From assembly GCA_004299145.1 (NCBI GenBank), contig SCQD01000044.1, positions 1 through 64,000 of the forward strand: 64,000 nucleotides of DNA. Reading direction: 5' to 3'. This DNA comes from Methylococcaceae bacterium (lineage in GTDB: Bacteria > Pseudomonadota > Gammaproteobacteria > Methylococcales > Methylococcaceae). Positions within the stretch are counted from its first letter, which is position 1, and each line of letters begins with the position of its first letter. Under the pieces are notes generated by a model. It worked only from the letters and a program-made list of their open reading frames with translations. It had not been told where the DNA came from and searched no databases. This document shows, piece by piece, positions 17,951 to 27,329 of this stretch. The translations under genes and the position numbers were made by a program.

Positions 17951-18231
17951 TAATGTCAATATATTCTTTATTTATTATTATTAGCTTTGAAAATTCTGTG
18001 CACATCACGCCATAAGCCTTGCTACGCTTGTCTTACAGCGGTTTGTCATGTTGTGGACAAGTCGACTGATGCCTGTGCAGAGAGTGTGTATAATTTCTCG
18101 CAGTTGGTGTTCATCCGACTTATGCACAGACTTTAGGGTTGATTGTCAACAATGATGTCAAGATTTTTTTGCCCTAAATCTGATTCAATTCAGGTATGAT
18201 TTTTTTCTCTCAATAAGAAGGTATATCAACC
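17951..18231. other. AT-rich intergenic region with DnaA boxes (candidate origin, right part)
   Basis: The gap begins with a strongly AT-rich run containing TTTATTATTATTAG (reverse: CTAATAATAATAAA, a DnaA-trio-like 3-base periodicity). Two perfect DnaA boxes follow: TGTGTATAA (18085-18093, reverse) and TTATGCACA (18120-18128, forward). A one-mismatch box TGTGGACAA is at 18052-18060. Strong T and G excess on the plus strand is evident to the right. Together with the 15786-16009 gap it is the best oriC candidate. The promoter and ribosome-binding site (AAGAAGG) of the lipoprotein gene lie at its right end. Confidence 0.55.
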
Positions 18232-18630
18232 ATGTTGAAAAAACTTTTTTTCCTTTTCGTAACTTCATTGACGCTAACGCTTTCTGGATGCGCCGAATAT
18301 GGTGGTTATAGACCTACCGTGGATGTCCGCAGTGATGCTAATCCGCAGAATCTGGCCCGTGATGAAGAAGAGTGCCAGGCCATTGCCAAGCGTGCCGCTG
18401 GCGGGGCCGCTAAGGAAGCAGCAACGGGTGCGGTGGTTGGTGGGTTGATTGGTGCTGCTGGTGGTGCTGCGTTGGGCGCTATCACCGGTAATCCAGGCAG
18501 AGGCGCCGCTTTGGGTGCTGCTGCGGGTGGGATCAGCGGTGGGGCGTATAAAGGGATAAATGCCGATGACCGCTATAAAAATGCATTCAATAGTTGCATG
18601 CGCCAGCGCAACCACAGTGTGGTAGATTAA
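18232..18630 (+). CDS. Glycine-zipper lipoprotein
   Basis: A 132-residue small lipoprotein. A signal sequence (KKLFFLFVTSLTLTLSGC) ends in a lipobox LSGC with Cys20 as the lipidation site. The central part is a glycine zipper, with runs such as GAVVGGLIGAAGGAALGAI and GRGAALGAAAGGISGGAY. The C-terminus carries a Cys in NSCMRQRNH. Proteins of this kind insert in or line the outer membrane. No specific partner is evident. It ends at a strong bidirectional terminator shared with motB. Confidence 0.85.
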   Translation: MLKKLFFLFVTSLTLTLSGCAEYGGYRPTVDVRSDANPQNLARDEEECQAIAKRAAGGAAKEAATGAVVGGLIGAAGGAALGAITGNPGRGAALGAAAGGISGGAYKGINADDRYKNAFNSCMRQRNHSVVD

Positions 18631-18650
18631 TTTAAGTTGTGCGGAGTTTT

Positions 18651-18685
18651 AAAAGCATCGGCGATCATGGATCGCCGATGCTTTT
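18651..18685. terminator. Bidirectional terminator between lipoprotein gene and motB
   Basis: A perfect 15-bp stem (AAAAGCATCGGCGAT / ATCGCCGATGCTTTT) with a 5-base loop. The A/T ends give a T-run in both directions. Its right edge overlaps the motB stop codon. Confidence 0.9.
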
Positions 18686-19571
18686 ATATTTTGGAAGGAC
18701 TGATGGTATTGGATTCGCTCTTTAGCGCGGCTGCTTCAGCTTCTTTGGTCATCACGATCAAATTAATGCGCCGATTGATCGGATTTAGCGGATTGGTTTT
18801 ATCCAATGGCATGGAATCGGAAAGGCCTACCACTCGCGCGATTTTATCTTCGGGAAGTCCTCCTTGAGTCAATTCCCTTCTTGCTGCATTTGCTCTATCA
18901 CTGGATAGTTCCCAATTACTGTAATCTCCACTGGTCAAAAATGGCGTAGCATCGGTATGGCCGGTGATGCTGACGCGATTGGGCACCTTGGCTATCGTGC
19001 CCGCCAATTCCCTTAAGATATTTCTGCTGTATGTTTCCAGCGTAGGACTGCCCAAGGCAAACATGGGCCGGTTTTCTTTGTCGACTATCTGTATGCGCAG
19101 GCCTTCCGGGGTAATATCTATCAGTAGCTGATCTTTAAATGGCGCCAGGCTTTGGCTGGCTTGTACTTCATTTTTTAATTCGTCTTTTAACTCTTCCAGC
19201 GTCTTTTTTTCTTGCTCCTTGGATATTTCGTTCAGACTGGATGTTTCCGGGGTGTCGGGATTTTCGTGTGCTGCATCCATTTGTATGACGCTGGTGGATG
19301 CGCCAATATTACCTGTAGAAGGAATGACGTTGCTGCTGGAACCACCTGGTCCTTCACCTGCGCTTTTATTTGTGCCCATCCCGTATGGGTCGTTAAAGTA
19401 TCTTGAAATTGCGGCTTTTTGCTCGGGTGTGGATGAACTTGTCAACCACATCACCATAAAAAATGCCATTAATGCAGTTACAAAATCTGCGAATGCTACT
19501 TTCCAGGCACCACCATGTGAACCGTGGATGACTTTTTTAACCCTCTTTACTACTATAGGTTGGCCTTCCAC
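18684..19571 (-). CDS. motB: Flagellar motor stator protein MotB
   Basis: A 295-residue stator subunit. One N-terminal transmembrane helix (FADFVTALMAFFMVMWL) carries the essential ion-binding Asp in ADF. A plug/linker rich in Ser, Gly and Glu follows. The C-terminal OmpA-like peptidoglycan-binding domain is marked by VSITGHTDATPF and LSSDRANAARRELTQGG. It lies 9 bases downstream of motA in the same operon. The type of coupling ion cannot be fixed from the motif alone; the helix resembles proton-type MotB. Confidence 0.94.
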   Translation of the reverse strand: MEGQPIVVKRVKKVIHGSHGGAWKVAFADFVTALMAFFMVMWLTSSSTPEQKAAISRYFNDPYGMGTNKSAGEGPGGSSSNVIPSTGNIGASTSVIQMDAAHENPDTPETSSLNEISKEQEKKTLEELKDELKNEVQASQSLAPFKDQLLIDITPEGLRIQIVDKENRPMFALGSPTLETYSRNILRELAGTIAKVPNRVSITGHTDATPFLTSGDYSNWELSSDRANAARRELTQGGLPEDKIARVVGLSDSMPLDKTNPLNPINRRINLIVMTKEAEAAALKSESNTISPSKI

Positions 19572-19580
19572 GTCGTTTCC

Positions 19581-20438
19581 TTATGACTTGGTGCTTTTAA
19601 CGAATGATTCCAATTCGGCAAATCCCGGTCTTTCCGATGAATATATCGTTTTACGGCCGAATTCGACTGCAATTTGCGGTGCATACCCTTGTAATGAAGC
19701 CAAAATCGTGGTTTTTATACAGATAAAAAATTGGCCTTCTTCACGTGCTTCGTGTTCCAGTTGTAGCGACATGGGCGCGAATATGCCATATGCCATCAGG
19801 ATACCCAGTAATGTTCCCACCAGCGCTGCTGCTACGTGATGTCCAATCGATGCGGTATCTCCGCCTAATGAACCCATGGTAATTACGATACCCAGTACGG
19901 CAGCAACGATGCCGAAGGCAGGTAATCCATCCGCAACTTTTGATATTGCAATGGATGGTATGGCTGTTTCATGGTGATGCGTTTCTAATTCGACGTCCAT
20001 CAGGCTTTCGATTTCGATTGGATTCATCGTACCCGAAACCATCAAACGTAGATAGTCGGATATGAAATCCATGATGTGGTGGTCGGATGCTATGTTTTTA
20101 TATTTTGCAAAAATCGGACTGTTATGTGGATCTTCAATATCTGCTTCCAGTGACAGCAATCCTTGCATTCTGGCTTTATTGAGTAATTCAAACAACAATG
20201 CCAAGGCGTCCATGTAAAATTGTTTTTTATATTTAGACCCTTTAATCAATATGTTGAGTTTACCCATTACCTGTTTGATAATGTGAAATGGATTAGCTAC
20301 GACAAATGCCCCTCCGGCCGCACCGCCGATAATCAGCAATTCATAAGGCTGAAATAATGCGCCTAGAACTCCACCTTCGGCGATGAACCCTATGATTATG
20401 GATGCAAATACGATAATAAAACCTACTATTGTGTTCAT
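19581..20438 (-). CDS. motA: Flagellar motor stator protein MotA
   Basis: A 285-residue membrane protein that forms the stator channel with MotB. The N-terminal segment TIVGFIIVFASIIIGFI is the first membrane helix. The C-terminal pair contains VADGLPAFGIVAAVLGIVIT with the conserved channel prolines. The cytoplasmic loop carries RMQGLLSLEADIEDP, typical of MotA contact regions. No other flagellar genes are nearby, as is common for motAB. The 215-base gap upstream, shared with the divergent methyltransferase gene, must hold the promoter. Confidence 0.95.
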   Translation of the reverse strand: MNTIVGFIIVFASIIIGFIAEGGVLGALFQPYELLIIGGAAGGAFVVANPFHIIKQVMGKLNILIKGSKYKKQFYMDALALLFELLNKARMQGLLSLEADIEDPHNSPIFAKYKNIASDHHIMDFISDYLRLMVSGTMNPIEIESLMDVELETHHHETAIPSIAISKVADGLPAFGIVAAVLGIVITMGSLGGDTASIGHHVAAALVGTLLGILMAYGIFAPMSLQLEHEAREEGQFFICIKTTILASLQGYAPQIAVEFGRKTIYSSERPGFAELESFVKSTKS

Positions 20439-20653
20439 GCCGTGTCGAGGTTGTTATGGTGTCTTCGGGGATGACGTCCGCTGCTTTTATTTACGGTATT
20501 TGCAAGATTTTTGCAAGCTGTCATAATTTTGTTAACTTTGCTGTACGTCTGGTAGCTTGTCAAGGCTGATTCGCCGCCCTTTGTCCTTATTGCCGGTTGA
20601 TTTTTTCTATTAATTATGTTCTAGTCTCTGGCTTTTTTGGCCTTGGTCATTTC

Positions 20654-21571
20654 ATGAATTCTTCCGACACGACCCCTTTGTCTGCATTGATTCCCGGCAA
20701 GGATTACCGCTCCAATAGCGCAGTTCCGCTGCATCAGGATATTATTCAGTACTATAAAGAGTGTTATTGGGATTATCGCACTTCGTGGATGGATGCGAAT
20801 AATCTTGCCATTCATTATGGTTATTGGGATAAGGATACTCAGTCACACAGCCAATCTTTACTGCATATGAATCGTCTATTGGCTGATACGGCAGCCATCC
20901 GATCGGGTCAAAAGATTTTGGATGCCGGTTGTGGGGTGGGAGGCAGCAGTATCTGGTTGGCGGAAAATTTTGATGTGCATGTAACCGGCATTACCCTCAG
21001 TCCAGACCAGGCCGATATGGCGCGTGCCAATGCCAAGCGCCGTAATGTCGCAGATCGCGTTGAATTCCAGATAGCCGATTACTGCGCTACCCCGTTTCCT
21101 GATGCGGCTTTTGACGTTGTGTGGGGATTGGAAAGTGTTTGTTATTGCTTAAATAAGCTTGAGTTTATTAAAGAAGCTTATCGGCTGTTAAAACCAGGCG
21201 GCTGTTTGGTCAGTGCCGATGGATTTGCTGTGCGGCGTCAGTATTTTGATGATGAATGGCGCGTTATTCGCATTTGTCTGGATGGATGGGCCATTCCGAA
21301 TTTGGCCATACCGGATGATTTCAATGATTATTTAATCAAGGTTGGTTTTACCGATATTGCTTATCGTGACATCAGCCAGCAAACTTTTCCTTCGGCTCGG
21401 CGTATGTATTATACAGCTTTGCTGACTTACCCCATGCAGAAGATCATGTCCTGGCTGCGTTTACGAACCCCCGCTCAGAGCGGCAATTTTTTCACTGCTT
21501 TAAACCAATACCGAATTTTTCGAGACCATTTGGCTTGCTATGGTTTATTTTCAGCAAATAAGCCGATTTGA
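20654..21571 (+). CDS. SAM-dependent methyltransferase (class I, UbiE/tocopherol-MT-like)
   Basis: A 305-residue enzyme with a class I Rossmann methyltransferase core. Motif I is LDAGCGVGGSSIWLAE, the post-I acid region is GITLSPDQADMARANA, and the later FDVVWGLESVCYCLNK and LLKPGGCLVSAD motifs are intact. The N-terminal region (YYKECYWDYRTSWMD) resembles the small-molecule methyltransferases related to gamma-tocopherol and dimethylglycine methyltransferases. The substrate cannot be told. The ATG at 20654 is chosen because upstream codons would add a hydrophobic peptide unlike the family. The gene converges with the Nudix gene with only 2 bases between stops and no visible terminator. Confidence 0.8.
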   Translation: MNSSDTTPLSALIPGKDYRSNSAVPLHQDIIQYYKECYWDYRTSWMDANNLAIHYGYWDKDTQSHSQSLLHMNRLLADTAAIRSGQKILDAGCGVGGSSIWLAENFDVHVTGITLSPDQADMARANAKRRNVADRVEFQIADYCATPFPDAAFDVVWGLESVCYCLNKLEFIKEAYRLLKPGGCLVSADGFAVRRQYFDDEWRVIRICLDGWAIPNLAIPDDFNDYLIKVGFTDIAYRDISQQTFPSARRMYYTALLTYPMQKIMSWLRLRTPAQSGNFFTALNQYRIFRDHLACYGLFSANKPI

Positions 21572-21573
21572 TT

Positions 21574-22113
21574 TTATGCCGTCGGTTTTATGTAATCCTC
21601 GATATGTGTTTTGAAGTTTCCTTGATGCTTGTCGGTAAAATATAGATGCAATGCTCTATGGACCGTTTCAAACGCCAGCTCATTCCATGGAATTTCGGTT
21701 TCGTTAAATAATTTCGTTTCCAAGCTTTCGTACCCTGGTGAGAATTTGGGTTCTTTCAGGTGAGCCCTGAATAAAACTTGTACGTGTGAAATGTGCGGTA
21801 TCGTGATGATGGTGTGTACGCCATCAAGCTCGACTTCCGCCGTTGCTTCTTCCCACGTTTCTCTACTGGCCGCTTCGCTGAGTGTTTCGCCTTGTTCCAT
21901 AAATCCTGCCGGCACGGTCCACAACCCAAGGCGCGGTTCTATCGCGCGACGGCATAAGAGTATGCTTTCCTCCCATGCGGGTATGCATCCTGCTATGATT
22001 TTAGGATTTTGATAATGGATAAAGCCGCAGGATATGCATATGTGTCGCTTTCGGTTGTCTCCTTCCGGTATTTCGTAGCGTATGGATGCACCACATATGC
22101 TGCAATACTTCAT
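21574..22113 (-). CDS. Nudix hydrolase with N-terminal zinc ribbon
   Basis: A 179-residue protein. An N-terminal zinc ribbon (CSICG...CISCG) is followed by a Nudix fold with box residues GFMEQGETLSEAASRETWEE. The usual EEXGU end is EEATAEV, a slight variant. Such enzymes cleave nucleoside diphosphates linked to another moiety, and zinc-ribbon Nudix proteins include NADH pyrophosphatase relatives. The gene starts 2 bases after the mnmE stop, so it is probably the last gene of the rpmH-rnpA-yidD-yidC-mnmE run. Confidence 0.85.
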   Translation of the reverse strand: MKYCSICGASIRYEIPEGDNRKRHICISCGFIHYQNPKIIAGCIPAWEESILLCRRAIEPRLGLWTVPAGFMEQGETLSEAASRETWEEATAEVELDGVHTIITIPHISHVQVLFRAHLKEPKFSPGYESLETKLFNETEIPWNELAFETVHRALHLYFTDKHQGNFKTHIEDYIKPTA

Positions 22114-22115
22114 GG

Positions 22116-23459
22116 TTATTTTCCTAGGCAAAACATCGAGAATATATGCCCAAGCATGTCATCCGCCGTTACTTTTCCCGTGATCTCGCCCAATGCCTCT
22201 TGTGCCTGTCGTAAGCATTCAGCGAGCAATTCGTCGTTATGGACATTACATTCGCCTTTCGCTTCATGCAAATAATCGATACTATTTTGCAGTGCTTGCA
22301 GATGCCTGCGCCTTGCAATAAAAATATCGTCTCCTTCAGCGTGAAATCCAGCGGCTTGTTTTAGGTGTTCGCGTAGTTCCGTTAGCCCTGCCCCGGTTTT
22401 TGTAGAAATATAAAGCGTTGTTATATTTCCTTCTTTTTTTAACCCGGGTTTTAATGAGGTAAGATCTATCTTGTTGTAGATCCTGCTGATTGGAATATTT
22501 GCCGGCAGTTCGATATCAATATTGTCCGAGCTCGGACTATTAGCGTCTATTATGATGAGGATGCGGTCTGCTTTTTCCATTTCTATTTGCGCCCGTCTTA
22601 TGCCCTCACTTTCGATCGGGTGATCCGTTTGTCTCAATCCGGCCGTGTCTATGACATGCAATGGCATGCCATCTATTTGGATGGGTTCACGCAGTACGTC
22701 TCGGGTTGTGCCTGGGATATCCGTAACTATGGCACTGTCTTTTCCACTGAGGCAATTGAGTAGACTCGATTTACCACTATTGGGTTTACCGGCCAGTACG
22801 ATTGCGTATCCATCGCGCAGAATGACGCCCAGCCTGGCTTGCTCCAATAATGTGTTGTGTGTCTGCAGGATGTGATCAATGCGCTGTTCCATGGATTCAT
22901 AATCCATAACCATTATGTCTTCGTCACTGAAATCCAGTTTTGCTTCCACCTGTATTCGCAACTCGATCAATGATTGCGCCATGCTGTTTATGTGCTTGGA
23001 AAAGTTCCCTTCCAGTGATCTTTGTGCTGATCGTATGGCTAATTCGGTCGTTCCATTGATTAAATCCGCTATGGCTTCAGCTTGCACCAAGTCAAGTTTG
23101 CCGTTGAGAAATGCCCTTTGGGTAAATTCACCGGGTTGGGCTAGACGAGCGCCGAGTTCCATGGCTCGCTGCAATAAACGATGAGTCAGCAAAGGATTGC
23201 CGTGACAGTGCAATTCCAGCACATCGTCGCCGGTATAGGAGTGGGGAGCAGGGAAGTGTATGGCTATGCCGTGATCGATTGCTTCGCCGTTTTCCGCGTG
23301 GAATGGGATATATAATGCTTGCCGCGGCAATAGGGTACGCCGAAGCAATCCGTAAATCAGGCTATCTAGTTGATTACCCGATATCCGTACGATAGCTACG
23401 CCACCTCTTCCTGGCGGCGTAGCTATCGCGGCTATTGTATCGCTAAATTGCTGGGTCAG
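22116..23459 (-). CDS. mnmE: tRNA modification GTPase MnmE (apparent CTG start)
   Basis: A 447-residue GTPase partner of MnmG. G1 motif AGKPNSGKSSLLN, G2 TDIPGTTRDVL, G3 DTAGLRQT, and the C-terminal CLGK with the conserved catalytic-site Cys are all present. The conserved N-terminus (DTIAAIATPPGRGGVAIVR) lies upstream of the first TTG-type start at 23348. In that frame the only NUG codon between a TAG stop and the conserved block is CTG at 23459-23457. Using it gives a normal family length. It begins 4 bases after the yidC stop, which suggests translational coupling. A sequencing error or a non-NUG start are the other possibilities. Confidence 0.93.
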   Translation of the reverse strand: MTQQFSDTIAAIATPPGRGGVAIVRISGNQLDSLIYGLLRRTLLPRQALYIPFHAENGEAIDHGIAIHFPAPHSYTGDDVLELHCHGNPLLTHRLLQRAMELGARLAQPGEFTQRAFLNGKLDLVQAEAIADLINGTTELAIRSAQRSLEGNFSKHINSMAQSLIELRIQVEAKLDFSDEDIMVMDYESMEQRIDHILQTHNTLLEQARLGVILRDGYAIVLAGKPNSGKSSLLNCLSGKDSAIVTDIPGTTRDVLREPIQIDGMPLHVIDTAGLRQTDHPIESEGIRRAQIEMEKADRILIIIDANSPSSDNIDIELPANIPISRIYNKIDLTSLKPGLKKEGNITTLYISTKTGAGLTELREHLKQAAGFHAEGDDIFIARRRHLQALQNSIDYLHEAKGECNVHNDELLAECLRQAQEALGEITGKVTADDMLGHIFSMFCLGK

Positions 23460-23463
23460 AGTT

Positions 23464-25074
23464 TTATGCGGTTTTTTCTATTTGTTTGGTGATGTACCAC
23501 TGCTGAACTATAGACAGCGTGTTATTTACCACCCAGTACAGCACCAGTCCCGATGGGAAAAAGGCAAAAAATACGGTGAAAATAAAGGGGAACATTTTCA
23601 TTACGCGTTCTTGTACCGGGTCCATGGTACTTGGGTTTAGCTTTTGCTGAATATACATGCTGACGCCCATCAGCAGCGGCAGGATGAAATAGGGATCTTT
23701 ATCCGATAAATCGCTCAACCAAAGCAGGAAGGGTGCTTGGCGCAGTTCAACGCTTTCCACCAGTACCCAGTACAGAGAAATAAATACCGGTATCTGTACG
23801 AGGATCGGCAGACATCCGCCTAATGGGTTTACTTTTTCCTGTTTGTAAAGCTCAATCATGGCTTGATTGTAACGCTGCTTATCTTCACCGTATCTGTCTT
23901 TCAGAATTTTCAGTTGCGGTTGCAGCTTACGCATATTGGCCATTGATCGATAGCTGGCTTCGGATAGTTTGTAGAACAATAGTTTTATGACCAATGTGAC
24001 GGAAATAATCGACCAGCCCCAATTGCCGTAGAGTGCGTGAAATTTGTCCAGCAGCCAGAATATCGGTTTGGCGATGATTGTTAATGCGCCAAAATCGATG
24101 GTCAATTCCAAGCCTGTCGCTATCGCTTCCAAGTCTCTTTGGATTTTTGGTCCGGCATATAGCGTTAAACCTGTGGTGTAGCGCTCATTGGGTTTCACTT
24201 CGTGATCGGATGAGTAGCTGCCGATCAAATAGCGTTCATCACCCAGGTTTTTGGTGTAATAAGTGTTGTTTTGGCCGTTGCTGGGTACCCAGGCTGCCAG
24301 AAAATAGTGCTGGATCATGGCCAGCCAACCGTCGGTGGCTGTTCGGTTTAAATTGTCGTCAGCCATGTCGTCGAAAGCGACTTTCTTGTATTTGTCCTCG
24401 CTGGTGTAGTAAACCCCACCCGTGTAAGTTCGTACCAATTGCGAGTCACTACTTTTATCGGGACGTTTACGTTGTAGTTGTGCATATTGACGCGCAGTCC
24501 ATGCTTGGTTGGAATTATTGTGAACTTCATGTTCTACTTTGATGGTATAACTGCTGCGGGTAAATGTATAAATTTTAGTGACGTTAATGCCGGATTTATC
24601 CGTCCAGGTGAGCGGAATCCGTATTTCGTTTTCGCCGGGCTGCATGCGGTATTCGGTTGCAGCAGCCTGCCATTGCGCTTGATGATTTGGCGCGTTACCG
24701 CCACTGGTGATGAAGCCGCTTTGTGCCACGAAATAGTTGCCTGTTTCCTCATTTAACAAGCGCACGGGTTTATCCGGTGTTCCCTTTTCTTCCGGATATA
24801 ACCGTAAATCCAACAACCGTATATCACCTCCTGTCGTGCTTAGTTCCAGATCAAGCACATCTGTGAGGACATGTATTTTTTGATTTTTGCTGCTACCAGC
24901 TTCGCTCAAGGATATGGGAGAAGATGATGCGATCGCCGGCGCAGCTGGGTTCGAGCTGTTTTCGCTGGTTGCCTGCGCTAATTTTTTCGGGCCATAATCT
25001 ATCTGCCATGCTTCATACAGCGAGTACACAAGAAAGGCGAAGAGCATGAAGAGGACGAACCGTAAATTATCCAT
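23464..25074 (-). CDS. yidC: Membrane protein insertase YidC
   Basis: A 536-residue inner-membrane insertase. The N-terminal helix ([20 protein letters not shown]) is followed by a large periplasmic beta domain and the conserved five-helix core, with [22 protein letters not shown] and [19 protein letters not shown]. The C-terminal [16 protein letters not shown] is diagnostic. The ATG at 25074 gives MDNLRFVLF, as in proteobacterial homologues. It overlaps the yidD stop by 8 bases. It works with Sec or alone on small membrane proteins, which may include the many antiporter subunits encoded nearby. Confidence 0.97.
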   Translation of the reverse strand: MDNLRFVLFMLFAFLVYSLYEAWQIDYGPKKLAQATSENSSNPAAPAIASSSPISLSEAGSSKNQKIHVLTDVLDLELSTTGGDIRLLDLRLYPEEKGTPDKPVRLLNEETGNYFVAQSGFITSGGNAPNHQAQWQAAATEYRMQPGENEIRIPLTWTDKSGINVTKIYTFTRSSYTIKVEHEVHNNSNQAWTARQYAQLQRKRPDKSSDSQLVRTYTGGVYYTSEDKYKKVAFDDMADDNLNRTATDGWLAMIQHYFLAAWVPSNGQNNTYYTKNLGDERYLIGSYSSDHEVKPNERYTTGLTLYAGPKIQRDLEAIATGLELTIDFGALTIIAKPIFWLLDKFHALYGNWGWSIISVTLVIKLLFYKLSEASYRSMANMRKLQPQLKILKDRYGEDKQRYNQAMIELYKQEKVNPLGGCLPILVQIPVFISLYWVLVESVELRQAPFLLWLSDLSDKDPYFILPLLMGVSMYIQQKLNPSTMDPVQERVMKMFPFIFTVFFAFFPSGLVLYWVVNNTLSIVQQWYITKQIEKTA

Positions 25075-25300
25075 AGGTTGTTTTGGTCTTTTCTGGTACA
25101 GGATCAAGGCCGCCAGGATGCCAGGGGTGGCAGCGTAACAGGCGCCGAATTGTCAAATATAGGCCATGCATCGCCCCAAAACGCTCAATGGCGGTTAAAG
25201 CGTAGCTGGAACAGGTTGGATGGAAACGACAGTGGTATCCGACCCAAGGGCTAAGAAAAAAGCGATAGGCCTTGATCAGCCATATCAATAGGTGGCGCAT
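25067..25300 (-). CDS. yidD: Membrane protein insertion efficiency factor YidD
   Basis: A 77-residue YidD protein with the family core [19 protein letters not shown], then [14 protein letters not shown] and [18 protein letters not shown]. The conserved cysteines are present. The ATG at 25300 gives [10 protein letters not shown], the typical start. It overlaps rnpA upstream (16 bases) and yidC downstream, so the set is tightly coupled. Confidence 0.95.
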   Translation of the reverse strand: MRHLLIWLIKAYRFFLSPWVGYHCRFHPTCSSYALTAIERFGAMHGLYLTIRRLLRCHPWHPGGLDPVPEKTKTTYG

Positions 25301-25647
25301 TTTTCTCCATGAATAGCCAATTTTTCCCACGCTATCCTGAGCATCTTGCTGTCAGCATCGGCAGCGCTTGCTTTTACCAACACCACAAAGTCTTGCTTTG
25401 GCAGTGCAGGTTTGTTCAGGCGGAAGGACTCGCGTATCGCTCGTTTGACTCGATTGCGCTGCACGGCTTTTTTTATATTTTTTTTCGCAACGACAAGTCC
25501 AAGGCGTGGATGCGCAAGCCCGTTGGAGCGTCGCAGGATCGTAAAGTAACGATTTGACGCTCGGCTTGCGTTTGCAAATACATTGCTATAATCGCGCGCG
25601 TTGAGCAGTCGGTCACTCCGTGTGAACCGATGTTGCCTCAATGTCAA
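25285..25647 (-). CDS. rnpA: Ribonuclease P protein component
   Basis: A 120-residue basic protein, the cofactor of RNase P in 5' tRNA (and tmRNA) maturation. The signature [20 protein letters not shown] is intact and the N-terminus [20 protein letters not shown] is typical. No ATG is available; the start is TTG at 25647 (a second TTG is 6 bases further on). It follows rpmH by 7 bases, the usual pairing. Confidence 0.95.
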   Translation of the reverse strand: MTLRQHRFTRSDRLLNARDYSNVFANASRASNRYFTILRRSNGLAHPRLGLVVAKKNIKKAVQRNRVKRAIRESFRLNKPALPKQDFVVLVKASAADADSKMLRIAWEKLAIHGEKCATY

Positions 25648-25654
25648 TGGTTGA

Positions 25655-25789
25655 TCAGACCGTCAGGCGCTTACGGCCTTTGGCACGTCTGGCACTGAGC
25701 ACTGCACGACCGCCTTTGGTGCTCATGCGGGCGCGAAATCCGTGCACTCTTGCGCGGTGAAGCTTGCTGGGTTGATAGGTTCTTTTCAT
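25655..25789 (-). CDS. rpmH: 50S ribosomal protein L34
   Basis: A 44-residue, very basic protein starting [18 protein letters not shown] and ending KGRKRLTV, matching L34 along its entire length. It is the first gene of the rpmH-rnpA-yidD-yidC-mnmE run and diverges from dnaA over a 186-base gap. Confidence 0.97.
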   Translation of the reverse strand: MKRTYQPSKLHRARVHGFRARMSTKGGRAVLSARRAKGRKRLTV

Positions 25790-25874
25790 TTGGTTTTGCT
25801 GCCCTGTGAGTTGTTTAACGGAGACATCTATGTTGTCTTTTTATCATACGGGGCTGGCGTTCACTCGTCAATGC

Positions 25875-25883
25875 TGTGGATAA
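25875..25883 (-). promoter_or_regulatory. DnaA box upstream of dnaA
   Basis: TGTGGATAA is the exact reverse of TTATCCACA. It is a single perfect box 93 bases before the dnaA start, fitting autoregulation of dnaA. No cluster is seen in this gap, which argues against it being the main origin. Confidence 0.7.
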
Positions 25884-25975
25884 CTTCACTGTCTTGAGTT
25901 ATTATGACACTCTGGATTTTCTTCTTTTTTCACGCTTTTTTGCGTGTCTGCTCATGGCAATTATTCTTAGATATC

Positions 25976-27307
25976 ATGTCTGCTTGGGAACAGTGCGTAG
26001 GCATATTACAAAGTGAATTACCGGCCCAGCTGTTCAACACTTGGATTCGCCCTTTGCAGGCTGTCGAAAGCGAATCTGAGCTAAAACTTCTTGCTCCTAA
26101 CCGATTTGTTCTTGACTGGGTCAAGCAGCATTTTTTGCCGCGTATCGAAGAATTACTGACCAGTTTGCCCGATTATTCGTCCATGAGGATTGCGCTGGAA
26201 ATTGGCAGCAAGCCTCCATCGCGTGAGCCGCTTGCTAATCCATCCATACCTTCAAAAAAACCTAGTATAGGCCGCAAACAGGCGATACCTAATAACTTAA
26301 ACTTGTCTTTTGTATTTGAAAATTTTGTCGAAGGCAAGTCCAATCAGTTGGCCAAAGCCGCATCCTTACAGGTTTCCGAGAACGTTGGCCGTGCTTATAA
26401 TCCATTATTCATTTACGGTGGTGTTGGGCTAGGTAAAACTCATTTGATGCATGCTATAGGTAATAATATCCTTAAGAATAACCCATCTGCAAATGTTGTA
26501 TATTTGCATTCTGAACGTTTTGTTTCTGATATGGTTAAGGCTTTGCAGCATAATGCTATTAATGCATTTAAAGAACATTATCGCTCCATGGATGCACTTT
26601 TAATCGATGATATTCAATTTTTTGCTGGCAAAGAGCGCTCTCAGGAAGAATTTTTTCATACATTTAATACTTTGCTTGAAAATAAGCATCAAGTTGTACT
26701 TACCTGTGATAGGTATCCAAAGGAAATAAAAGGGTTGGAAGAGCGCCTAAAGTCTCGTTTTGGCTGGGGATTGCCTGTTGCAGTTGAGTCTCCGGATTTA
26801 GAAACCCGTGTGGCGATTTTGATCAATAAAGCAACCCAATCCGGCGTTTCCTTGCCTGATGATGTCGCATTTTTTATAGGGGAACGTATCCGGTCCAATG
26901 TTCGTGAGTTGGAAGGCGCATTGCGACGTGTGATTGCCAACTCTCAATTCACCGGTGAGCCTATCACTTTGGGGTTTGCTAAGGAAGCGTTACGTGATCT
27001 TATCGCGTTGCAGGATAAGTTGGTGAACGTCGATAATATTCAAAAGACCGTTGCTGAATATTATAAGATTCGTCTTTCCGATTTGTTGTCTACCAGTCGC
27101 AGCCGTAATGTCGCGCGTCCACGTCAATTGGCAATGGCATTGGCAAAAGAGCTGACCAGTCATAGTTTACCTGAGATTGGCCAGTTTTTTGGTGGCCGCG
27201 ATCATACCACGGTTTTGCACGCTTGTAGGAAAATCCAGGAGTTGCGCGATACTGATAGTAAGCTGTCAGATGATTATTCCAATTTATTGCGCGTTATTTC
27301 AAGTTAG
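25976..27307 (+). CDS. dnaA: Chromosomal replication initiator DnaA
   Basis: A 443-residue AAA+ initiator. Domain I starts [21 protein letters not shown] short linker follows, then the AAA+ domain with Walker A ([15 protein letters not shown]) and Walker B (LLIDDIQFF). The C-terminal DNA-binding signature is [19 protein letters not shown]. The ATG at 25976 is preferred: an upstream in-frame ATG at 25904 would add a hydrophobic 24-residue leader foreign to DnaA. Parts of the gene are strongly AT-rich (hand count 28% GC at 26461-26520). Confidence 0.98.
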   Translation: MSAWEQCVGILQSELPAQLFNTWIRPLQAVESESELKLLAPNRFVLDWVKQHFLPRIEELLTSLPDYSSMRIALEIGSKPPSREPLANPSIPSKKPSIGRKQAIPNNLNLSFVFENFVEGKSNQLAKAASLQVSENVGRAYNPLFIYGGVGLGKTHLMHAIGNNILKNNPSANVVYLHSERFVSDMVKALQHNAINAFKEHYRSMDALLIDDIQFFAGKERSQEEFFHTFNTLLENKHQVVLTCDRYPKEIKGLEERLKSRFGWGLPVAVESPDLETRVAILINKATQSGVSLPDDVAFFIGERIRSNVRELEGALRRVIANSQFTGEPITLGFAKEALRDLIALQDKLVNVDNIQKTVAEYYKIRLSDLLSTSRSRNVARPRQLAMALAKELTSHSLPEIGQFFGGRDHTTVLHACRKIQELRDTDSKLSDDYSNLLRVISS

Positions 27308-27329
27308 CGATTAGACCGGGTTTGCACTG

